Source: Actinorhabdospora filicis
GTDB lineage: Bacteria; Actinomycetota; Actinomycetes; Mycobacteriales; Micromonosporaceae
Assembly: GCF_030269765.1 (NCBI RefSeq)
Contig: NZ_BSTX01000001.1
Span: 724,106 to 788,105, forward strand
Direction: 5' to 3'
Length of the DNA stretch: 64,000 nt
Shown here piece by piece: positions 45,355 through 51,460 of the stretch; the stretch's first letter is position 1, and every line of letters starts with the position of its first letter. The translations under genes and the position numbers were made by a program. The notes under the pieces are model-generated. The model worked only from the letters and a program-made list of their open reading frames with translations. It had not been told where the DNA came from and ran no database searches.

Positions 45355-45708
45355 ATGAAGATCCTTCTGGCGGCGGCCGCCGCGTCCGCCCTCGTCCTGA
45401 CCGCGACACCCGCGTCCGCCGCCGCCCCTGAGGGCTGGGACTGCGACCAGGCGCACCTGTGCCTCTACGCCGACACCGGCTACCGCGACAAGCGCCTCGA
45501 CACCGTCGAGCCCGGCTGCGTCGACCTCGCCGACTACGAGCTCAAGGACCACGTGTGGTCCTACTTCAACAACAACATGCTCTGGGTCGCCGGTCTCTAC
45601 ACCGCCAACAGCGACGCCGCCGTCGACTACCTCGAACCCGGCGAGATGAGCGACGACAGCACCGCCTACACGACCGTCGACTACATGTGCTTCGGCATGC
45701 CGGGTTAG
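45355..45708 (+). CDS. secreted peptidase-inhibitor I36-like protein
   Basis: 117 residues with a signal peptide (about 1-23, ending PASAAAP). The mature part has the pattern of the I36 metalloproteinase inhibitor family: [17 protein letters not shown] and then a beta-gamma-crystallin-like segment around VWSYFNNN, with a final Cys in YMCFG. Streptomyces SmI36 inhibits metalloproteases. Given the neighbouring secreted M1 and S8 proteases, protection against proteases is a plausible role. Last gene of a three-gene secreted-protein operon. Its TAG overlaps the convergent NucS stop by three bases. Confidence 0.75.
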   Translation: MKILLAAAAASALVLTATPASAAAPEGWDCDQAHLCLYADTGYRDKRLDTVEPGCVDLADYELKDHVWSYFNNNMLWVAGLYTANSDAAVDYLEPGEMSDDSTAYTTVDYMCFGMPG

Positions 45709-46364
45709 AAGAGCGTCAGCTCGTCCTTCTCGATGCCGCGCAGGGCGTCATAGTCCACCGTCACGCACCGGATGCCCCGGTCCTCGGCCAGCACCCGCGC
45801 CTGCGGCTTGATGGCCTGCGCGGCGAAAACCCCCCGCACCGGCGCCAGCAGCGGATCCCGGTTCAGCAGCTCCAGGTAGCGCGTCAGCTGCTCCACCCCG
45901 TCGATCTCACCCCGCCGCTTCACCTCGACGGCGACACTCGCGCCATCCCCATCGCGCAGCATCAGATCCACCGGCCCGATCGCCGTCGGAAACTCCCGCC
46001 GCACCAGCGTGTACCCCTCACCGATGACCCCCGGCCGATCGGCGAGCAGCTCCTGCAGATGCGCCTCGACACCGTCCTTGCGCAACCCCGGGTCGACACC
46101 CAGCTCATGCGACGAGTCGTGGGTGATCTCCTCGATGGTGATGATCAGCTGCTCGCCCGCCTTGTTGGTGACCGTCCACCGCCCGTCCTCCTCCTTGAGC
46201 GAACACGGCGGCGTCATCCAGTTGAGCGGCTTGTACGACCCCCCATCGGCGTGCACCAGGATCGAACCGTCGGCCTTCAGCATGAGCAACCGCGGCGCCA
46301 GAGGCAGATGCGCGGTGAGACGGCCGACGTAGTCCACGGTGCAACGGGCGATGACGAGACGCAT
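45705..46364 (-). CDS. nucS: mismatch-specific endonuclease NucS
   Basis: 219 residues. NucS (EndoMS) cleaves both strands at mispaired bases and gives actinobacteria lacking MutS/MutL their mismatch repair. The N-terminal DNA-binding domain begins [27 protein letters not shown]. The C-terminal PD-(D/E)xK nuclease shows [11 protein letters not shown] and VAVEVKRRG, then [11 protein letters not shown]. The C-terminus ends DELTLF, a hydrophobic tail that in relatives contacts the sliding clamp. A TACCCT box precedes the ATG by 7 nt, suggesting leaderless expression. The stop overlaps the convergent inhibitor gene. Confidence 0.95.
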   Translation of the reverse strand: MRLVIARCTVDYVGRLTAHLPLAPRLLMLKADGSILVHADGGSYKPLNWMTPPCSLKEEDGRWTVTNKAGEQLIITIEEITHDSSHELGVDPGLRKDGVEAHLQELLADRPGVIGEGYTLVRREFPTAIGPVDLMLRDGDGASVAVEVKRRGEIDGVEQLTRYLELLNRDPLLAPVRGVFAAQAIKPQARVLAEDRGIRCVTVDYDALRGIEKDELTLF

Positions 46365-46481
46365 GTAGGGGAGGGTACAGAGTCGAGATGTCCGGTTTGC
46401 CGACGGACTTGTCCGACCTCCGGCCAACTCGGCGAATGCACCGGCCCTACGGCGGGCACTCGCGTCCGCAAGCACGGCCGG

Positions 46482-46496
46482 CACCGGAATCCGGTG
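46482..46496. promoter_or_regulatory. short palindrome CACCGGA-A-TCCGGTG
   Basis: A perfect 7-1-7 palindrome in the 269-bp gap between divergent nucS and the DUF4190 gene. The gap also contains AT-rich -10 candidates (TAATAC, TAATAT near 46540-46558). No regulator can be assigned. Confidence 0.35.
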
Positions 46497-46633
46497 ATCT
46501 GCACAACCCACAGGCAAAGGCCCCACGTGAGCCGTTTAATACCTACTCGCCGGTAATATCCGCTTCGGGACAGGATGGGCCCGGCCTCAACGGCGCGGCC
46601 GGCCCGAAGCAAGGAACGATCGAAGGAAATCCC

Positions 46634-47260
46634 ATGGCGTACACGCCCCCGACCCAGTCCGTCCCGCCGCCCGCGCCGCAGCCCGCCGCACCGTTCGTCC
46701 CGCCGAAGAACGGACTCGGTCTGACGGCGCTCATCCTGGGCATCATCGGCGTGCTGTTCGGGCTCATCCCGATCACGTTCTTCATCGCCGGGACTCTCGG
46801 CGTCATCGCGCTGATCTTCGGGATCGTCGGCATCCGCCGCGCCGTTCGCAAGACCGCCACCAACAAGGCCGTGGCCATCATCGGCACCGTCCTGGCGGTC
46901 GCCGCCCTGGGTTTGAGCGTCGTCGGTGTCGTCATCGTCAACAAGGTCGTCGACGACGTCAGCAACGTCCTCGACAACAACGACGGGGCGAAGGACGTGT
47001 CGATCGCGGCGATCGAGAAGGGCGAGTTCGGTTCCTTCGACGCCACGGTCACCGTCGAGAACTCCGCGGGCAACGCCCGCAACTACTGGATCGACGTCCA
47101 GTTCCTCGACGACAAGGGGACCGTCGTCGACTCCACCAGCGTGCTCATCAACCACATCGCGCCCGGCCAGACCGCCACCGACGTGGCCACCGTGTTCCCC
47201 AAGACCGGCACTCCGGTCACCGCCAAGGTCGTCAAGGCCCAGGTCACCGAACTCGGTTAG
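46634..47260 (+). CDS. DUF4190-type membrane protein with extracytoplasmic domain
   Basis: 208 residues. A Pro/Ala-rich N-terminus (about 1-25) is followed by a DUF4190-like pair of TM helices (LTALILGIIGVLFGLIPI, FFIAGTLGVIALIFGIVGI) and a third TM helix at about 77-98. An extracytoplasmic beta domain of about 100 residues follows, with FGSFDATVTVENSAGNARNYWIDVQF, resembling FxLYD-type adhesion-like folds. Function unknown; similar proteins are common in actinomycetes. A perfect 14-bp hairpin follows. Confidence 0.78.
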   Translation: MAYTPPTQSVPPPAPQPAAPFVPPKNGLGLTALILGIIGVLFGLIPITFFIAGTLGVIALIFGIVGIRRAVRKTATNKAVAIIGTVLAVAALGLSVVGVVIVNKVVDDVSNVLDNNDGAKDVSIAAIEKGEFGSFDATVTVENSAGNARNYWIDVQFLDDKGTVVDSTSVLINHIAPGQTATDVATVFPKTGTPVTAKVVKAQVTELG

Positions 47261-47280
47261 CCGACTCCCGGCGACACCGC

Positions 47281-47313
47281 CGAGCCCGCACCGGACCCAC
47301 CGGTGCGGGCTCG
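47281..47313. terminator. perfect 14-bp hairpin, convergent terminator
   Basis: CGAGCCCGCACCGG and its exact complement flank a 5-nt ACCCA loop, 7 nt before the stop of the convergent oxidoreductase gene (47320). Longest perfect stem in the window. Confidence 0.85.
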
Positions 47314-47319
47314 CGGTCG

Positions 47320-47976
47320 TCAGCCCACCGGTCCGGCCGCCGTCAGGGGCGGGAGGATCGCCTGGGCGTCGGCTCCGGCGCCGACCCACAGGCCGATGAC
47401 GAGGGCGGCGGTGGCCTCCAGGAGGGCGGCGCGGTTCAGGCCGCCGGCGTCGACGGGGGTGGCGCCGAGGTCGGTGGTGAGGCGGCGGGCGGTGGTGAGG
47501 GCGGTGGGGTCGTCGCCGCAGAGGGGGACGGCGAGGGGGCGGCCGTCGTAGACGGGCGGGGTCGCCCAGACGCTCTCGTGGCAGAGGTTGAAGGCCTTCA
47601 CGATGTGCGCGGACGGTGCGGCGGCGGCGATCGCGGTGGCGGTGGAGGTGCCGGGCGGGCCGGTCAGCAGGAAGCCGGGGCCGACGGGGTTGGCGCAGTC
47701 GATCACCGTGCGGCCGGTGAGTTCGGCGGCGAGGATAGCGGCGACTTTGGGGGCCGCGTCGGCGGGGACGGCCAGCAGGACGGCGCCGGTGCCGTGGGCG
47801 GCGGCTTCGGCGGGGGTGCCCGCGCGGGCGGGGGTTCCGGCGGTGGTGAGCCGGGCGGCGAGGGACGCCGCGCGGGCCGTGTCGCGTCCGCCGAACAGCA
47901 CGTCGTGCCCGGCGGCGGCCCATCTGCCGCCGAGTACGGCGGCCATCGATCCGTTGCCGATCACACCGATCTTCAT
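47320..47976 (-). CDS. NADPH/F420-type oxidoreductase (Rossmann fold)
   Basis: 218 residues. GVIGNGSMAAVLGGRWAAAGHDVLFGGRD is a dinucleotide-binding motif like that of NADPH:F420 oxidoreductase and related 'NAD(P)-binding' proteins. VLLAVPADAAP, VIDCANPVGPGF and HIVKAFNLCHESVW are also family features. Which cofactor pair it uses is not determined. ATG start with GAAAGGA. It is divergent from an HxlR-type regulator across 69 bp, the usual arrangement of HxlR with redox genes. Confidence 0.85.
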   Translation of the reverse strand: MKIGVIGNGSMAAVLGGRWAAAGHDVLFGGRDTARAASLAARLTTAGTPARAGTPAEAAAHGTGAVLLAVPADAAPKVAAILAAELTGRTVIDCANPVGPGFLLTGPPGTSTATAIAAAAPSAHIVKAFNLCHESVWATPPVYDGRPLAVPLCGDDPTALTTARRLTTDLGATPVDAGGLNRAALLEATAALVIGLWVGAGADAQAILPPLTAAGPVG

Positions 47977-48033
47977 GTGCCCGTTCCTTTCGTCGGTGAG
48001 CGGGACGGGGCGACGATAGGAGATCGCTCGGGC

Positions 48034-48043
48034 ACCATTCGGT
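48034..48043. promoter_or_regulatory. ACC-N4-GGT candidate HxlR operator
   Basis: A short inverted repeat just before the GTG start at 48046 in the divergent promoter. HxlR sites often have ACC...GGT arms, but the evidence is weak. Confidence 0.3.
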
Positions 48044-48045
48044 AA

Positions 48046-48423
48046 GTGAACTCCGACCGGGAACTCCTCGCCGACTGCCGGGCGCGGCTGGCCTTCGACC
48101 TGTTCGCCAATACCTGGAACGCGGTGGTGATCTGGGCGCTGCGGCACGGGCCGGAGCGGCCCGGGTTGTTGCGCGAGCGCATCGGCGGGATCAGCCCGAA
48201 GGTGCTCACCGAGACGCTGCGGCGGCTCTACGCCAACGGGCTCGTCGAGCGGCGGCGGCTGCCGGGTTCGCCGCCGCACGTGGAGTACTCGCTGACCGAA
48301 CTGGGCCGGACGCTGCTGGCGCCCATCGGCGCGTTCGGCGAGTGGGCCTTCGAGCACGGCGACGAGGTCATGGACGCCCAGGAGGCCGCGGAGGCCACGA
48401 GCGCCCGGCCGTCGTCCACATAG
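48046..48423 (+). CDS. HxlR-family transcriptional regulator
   Basis: 125 residues with a single winged helix: TWNAVVIWALRHGP, then RIGGISPKVLTETLRRLYANGLVERRR and a wing with VEYSLTELGRTLL. HxlR regulators often sense electrophiles or redox stress. The GTG start has no visible ribosome site, so it is probably leaderless. It is divergent from the oxidoreductase, its likely target. The C-terminus is a short Ala/Glu tail. Confidence 0.9.
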   Translation: MNSDRELLADCRARLAFDLFANTWNAVVIWALRHGPERPGLLRERIGGISPKVLTETLRRLYANGLVERRRLPGSPPHVEYSLTELGRTLLAPIGAFGEWAFEHGDEVMDAQEAAEATSARPSST

Positions 48424-48429
48424 CCCGAA

Positions 48430-48454
48430 GGCGCCGTCCACGATGGACGGCGCC
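48430..48454. terminator. perfect 11-bp hairpin, convergent terminator
   Basis: GGCGCCGTCCA and its complement enclose CGA, between the HxlR stop (48423) and the CPBP protease stop (48467). Confidence 0.85.
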
Positions 48455-48466
48455 GTCAGGTGCGTT

Positions 48467-49261
48467 CTAGCCCAGGAAGCCAAGCGCGACGGCGAGGGTG
48501 CCGAAGGCCGACATCAGGAGCGCCGAGCCGGGGTGCATGCCGATCGAGATGCGGATGTCCCGCTTCTTCCAGGCGAACCACACACCGGGGAAGAGGAAGA
48601 CCAGCTTCGACAGGACCGTCCAGGGCGCCCAGAAGTGGTAGACCGAGAACAGGACCGTGCTGAACACCGGCGCCCACTTGCCCAGCTGCGGCAGGCGCGG
48701 CAGCAGGAAGCCGCGGAAGTAGTACTCCTCGATGAGCGGCAGCGTCCAGCCCGTGAAGGGCAGGCAGACGAGGAGGGTGATGGCCAGCATCTGCCGGGAG
48801 AAGCCGTCGAGGTAGGTGGTGGCGCTGGGACCGGCGCCCTCGTACTGGATCCAGGTGAAGAAGGCGTCGTAGACGACGTTGTCGAGGGGCATCAGCGCCA
48901 GCGAGACGACCGTCATCCACACCAGGCAGAAGATGATCAGCCAGGTGACCTTGCCGCGTGGCACGGGTTTGTCCATGTAGTGCAGCGCGCCGCGCAGGGA
49001 GTACTTTCCGGTGCGCTGCTTGCCCAGCCACAGCAGCCCGAACTGGACGGGGAAGAGCACGATCGCCAGGGCGATGGCCCAGGCGAGGAAGGGCGGGTAG
49101 CCGATCGAGTCGACCAGCGGTGCGGCGATGAAGGCGTAGACCGCGACGATCAGCGCGCCGGGAACCAGGTGGAGCGCGATGGACAGCGGGACGGAGTGCC
49201 GGTCGGCGAGCAGTAGCCGCGCGAATCGGTTGGGGCGTCCGGTGGTGAGCGTGTTCTCCAT
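48467..49261 (-). CDS. CPBP-family intramembrane metalloprotease
   Basis: 264 residues with about seven TM helices. The CPBP (type II CAAX prenyl endopeptidase-like) signature EEYYFRGFLLPRL contains the catalytic Glu pair and Arg. A second motif has the His in FSVYHFWAP, and the third conserved site lies in the following helices. Members include CAAX-processing enzymes and bacteriocin-immunity proteins; the substrate is unknown. ATG start near a weak GTG/ATG cluster. Transcribed alone, toward the HxlR gene. Confidence 0.88.
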   Translation of the reverse strand: MENTLTTGRPNRFARLLLADRHSVPLSIALHLVPGALIVAVYAFIAAPLVDSIGYPPFLAWAIALAIVLFPVQFGLLWLGKQRTGKYSLRGALHYMDKPVPRGKVTWLIIFCLVWMTVVSLALMPLDNVVYDAFFTWIQYEGAGPSATTYLDGFSRQMLAITLLVCLPFTGWTLPLIEEYYFRGFLLPRLPQLGKWAPVFSTVLFSVYHFWAPWTVLSKLVFLFPGVWFAWKKRDIRISIGMHPGSALLMSAFGTLAVALGFLG

Positions 49262-49371
49262 GTCGCAGAGACTCGCCGGGGCGGCTGTTCTGGCCCTGTC
49301 ACGGCCCTGACGCGAAAGCGACGCGCGCTGACATCGTGGGCGAAACGGCAGGTGACGGACGCCCGTGTCGC

Positions 49372-50493
49372 TCAATCGACGGGGGTGCCCGGCATGTCGT
49401 GTGTCGCGCAGTGGATCCCGCCGCCGCCGGAGGCGATGGTGTCGATGGCGACGGGCACGATCTCGCGGCCCGGGAAGTGGTCGGCGAGGATGCCGCGGGC
49501 GGTGTCGTCGGCGGGTCCGTCGCCGAAGGCGGGCAGGAAGACCGCGCCGTTGGCGATGAAGAAGTTGGCGTAGGTGGAGACGAAGTCGTCGTCCTCGGCG
49601 GCGGTCTCGTCGGGGTCGGGCTGCGGCAGGTCGATGATCCGCAGTGGACGGCCGGCGGCGTCGGTGGCGGTGGACAGGACCTCGCGGGCCTGGTCGGCCG
49701 AGCGGGACCAGGAGTCGGGCGGGGAACCGGGGAAGGGCGTGTCGAGCAGGACGACGCCGGGCGCGGCGAAGCGCACGAGGCTGTCGACGTGCGCGTCGGT
49801 GATGTCCTGGCCCCGGACGCCGGCCAGCCAGATGACCTTGCGGACGCCGAGCGCCGACTTCAGGTCCGCCTCGATCTGCTCGCGGGTGCGGCCGGGGTTG
49901 CGGTTGTCGTTGACGATCGAGCTCTCCGTGACGAGGAGGGTGCCCTCGCCGTCGGTCTCGAAGCTGCCGCCCTCGGCGGTGAAGGGCGCGCGGACGCGGG
50001 GGACGCCGTAGCGCGGCAGCAGCGTCGCGCCGACCGCGCCGTCGTAGGTGTGCTCCTGCTTGTTCCCCCAGCCGTTGAAGCCGAGGTCGACGCCGAGGAC
50101 GCCGCCGTCCTCCTCCACGAACACCGGGACGGTGTCGCGGGCCCACAGGTCGTCCACGGGCAGGTCGATGACCTCGACCCCGGAGCCGCAGGCGCGCCGC
50201 GCGGCGGCGGCCTGGTCGGGGCGGGCGAGCATCACGACGGGCTCGAACTCGGCGACCGCGCGGGCCACCCGGGCGATGTCGTCGCGGACGTCGGGCAGGA
50301 ACTCCTCCCACACCGAGGTGAGCGCGGGCCAGGACATGAAGGTGCGGGCGTGGCGGTCCCACTCCGCGCCCAGGCGGCGGCCCTTCGGCGAAGGGTCCGG
50401 CGTGGGTTCCGGCGCGGACGGCGAGCAGCCCGCCAGCCCGGTCGCCGCGAGCCCGGCCCCCGCCATCGCCCCGAGTACGCCGCGTCGCGACAT
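49372..50493 (-). CDS. agmatine deiminase family lipoprotein (TAT signal)
   Basis: 373 residues. Agmatine deiminases convert agmatine to N-carbamoylputrescine; they share the pentein fold with peptidylarginine deiminase. Motifs include FMSWPA, DDLWARDTVPVF, GFNGWG, EGGSFETDG with the core catalytic Glu, NRNPGRT-type region, GQDITDAHVD with His, and the catalytic Cys in GGGGIHCATHD. A Tat-type signal (SRRGVLGAMAGAGLAATGLAGC) with lipobox Cys is fused in front, so the enzyme is probably on the outer face of the membrane, which is unusual for this family. I chose the ATG at 50493 because GGGGGA lies 6 nt before it. The gene is controlled by the palindrome with TetR. Confidence 0.87.
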   Translation of the reverse strand: MSRRGVLGAMAGAGLAATGLAGCSPSAPEPTPDPSPKGRRLGAEWDRHARTFMSWPALTSVWEEFLPDVRDDIARVARAVAEFEPVVMLARPDQAAAARRACGSGVEVIDLPVDDLWARDTVPVFVEEDGGVLGVDLGFNGWGNKQEHTYDGAVGATLLPRYGVPRVRAPFTAEGGSFETDGEGTLLVTESSIVNDNRNPGRTREQIEADLKSALGVRKVIWLAGVRGQDITDAHVDSLVRFAAPGVVLLDTPFPGSPPDSWSRSADQAREVLSTATDAAGRPLRIIDLPQPDPDETAAEDDDFVSTYANFFIANGAVFLPAFGDGPADDTARGILADHFPGREIVPVAIDTIASGGGGIHCATHDMPGTPVD

Positions 50494-50520
50494 GGCCGTC
50501 CCCCACATGATCCGCTCCAT

Positions 50521-50544
50521 TCCTGACTGAATTTTCAGTCAGGA
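50521..50544. promoter_or_regulatory. perfect 24-bp palindrome, TetR operator
   Basis: TCCTGACTGAA and its reverse complement flank a central TT. It lies between the divergent deiminase and TetR genes and next to the TATCAT -10 box. It is the best operator candidate in the window and should bind the neighbouring TetR protein. Confidence 0.85.
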
Positions 50545-50552
50545 ACCCACGG

Positions 50553-50558
50553 TATCAT
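50553..50558 (+). promoter_or_regulatory. -10 box TATCAT of the tetR gene
   Basis: TATCAT ends 7 nt before the ATG at 50566, consistent with leaderless transcription. The -35 region would fall inside the palindrome at 50521-50544, so TetR binding would block it. Confidence 0.55.
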
Positions 50559-50565
50559 CGTGGTC

Positions 50566-51135
50566 ATGTCCCGTCGCCGAACCATCCTGGAAGCCGCCGC
50601 GCGGGTCGTCGCGCTGCGGGGAGTGCGGGGGCTGCGGGTGGAGGAGATCGCCGCCGAGGCGGGGGTGTCCACGGCGCTGATCTACTACCACTTCAAGGAC
50701 CGCGCGGGCCTGCTCGGGGAGACCCTCGACTTCGTCAATGACCGCGCCGAGCGCTACACCGAACCGGCGACGGCCTTCGCCGAGGACCCGGTCGCGCACA
50801 TCGAGGAGACGCTCCTGCTGGAGCTGCGGGACACTCCGCTGGTGCGCGAGAACAGCACCGCCTGGGGCGAGTCGCGGGCCTCGGCGGTGTTCCAGCCGGA
50901 GCTGCGCGAGCGGCTGCGCGCGGCCACCGGTGAGTGGAACGCGCACCTGGCCGGGCTGATCCGCGCGGCGCAGGACGCGGGGGGCGTGCGGGCGTCGGTG
51001 GACGCCGAGGACGCCGCCGAGCGGCTGTCGGCGCTGGTGGAGGGGCTGAGCATGCGCTGGCTGAGCGGCGGGGTCTCGCCCGAGCGGGCCAGGCGGCTGC
51101 TGTCGGGCGCGGTCGCCGCCGAACTCCGGACGTGA
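50566..51135 (+). CDS. TetR-family transcriptional regulator
   Basis: 189 residues. N-terminal helix-turn-helix (SRRRTILEAAARVVALRG ... GVSTALIYYHFKDRAGLL) with a helical ligand domain behind it. Ligand unknown; a polyamine, guanidino compound or related metabolite is guessable from the divergent agmatine deiminase. The ATG at 50566 is favoured; GTG at 50560 is an alternative. A perfect palindrome immediately upstream should be its operator and autoregulatory site. Confidence 0.92.
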   Translation: MSRRRTILEAAARVVALRGVRGLRVEEIAAEAGVSTALIYYHFKDRAGLLGETLDFVNDRAERYTEPATAFAEDPVAHIEETLLLELRDTPLVRENSTAWGESRASAVFQPELRERLRAATGEWNAHLAGLIRAAQDAGGVRASVDAEDAAERLSALVEGLSMRWLSGGVSPERARRLLSGAVAAELRT

Positions 51136-51138
51136 CGA

Positions 51139-51164
51139 ACGGCCCCGGCGAGTACCGGGGCCGT
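51139..51164. terminator. 10-bp hairpin between tetR and the Cys-rich peptide gene
   Basis: ACGGCCCCGG and its complement flank a 6-nt loop, 3 nt past the TetR stop and 15 nt before the stop of the convergent peptide gene. Probably serves both. Confidence 0.75.
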
Positions 51165-51178
51165 CATGCCGGGGTCGA

Positions 51179-51358
51179 TCAGCAGCTGCCGATGCGGTAG
51201 CAGTCGAGGTAGAAGCCCTGGCACTCGTCGTACCAGCACTGGTAGCGGCTGCCGTTCCAGCAGGGCTGGCGCGGCTGCTCGCACGGGCGGGCATGCGCCG
51301 TGGCGGGCGGGACGAGCCGGGACACTAAACGGTCGGCGACCTTGGTGAGAGCCTTCAT
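51179..51358 (-). CDS. 59-residue cysteine-rich peptide
   Basis: Begins at ATG 51358 with GAGGAG 6 nt upstream, an excellent ribosome site. The N-terminus (MKALTKVADRLVSRLVPPATAHA) is short, basic and weakly hydrophobic, a poor but possible export signal. It is followed by a compact core with cysteines at 26, 33, 41, 46, 53 and 59, enough for three disulphides, and many aromatic residues (W, Y, F). It resembles small secreted or redox-active disulphide peptides. No family is recognised. It is upstream of, and on the same strand as nothing else, so it forms its own transcript. Confidence 0.6.
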   Translation of the reverse strand: MKALTKVADRLVSRLVPPATAHARPCEQPRQPCWNGSRYQCWYDECQGFYLDCYRIGSC

Positions 51359-51460
51359 GTCAACTCCTCGGTATGGGCGTTGAAGGGCGTCCACCAGGCT
51401 AAGGGGGTCGTGTACACCGGACCGCATAACGGAGAGTGGATCATCGGTAGCACAAGGTGA

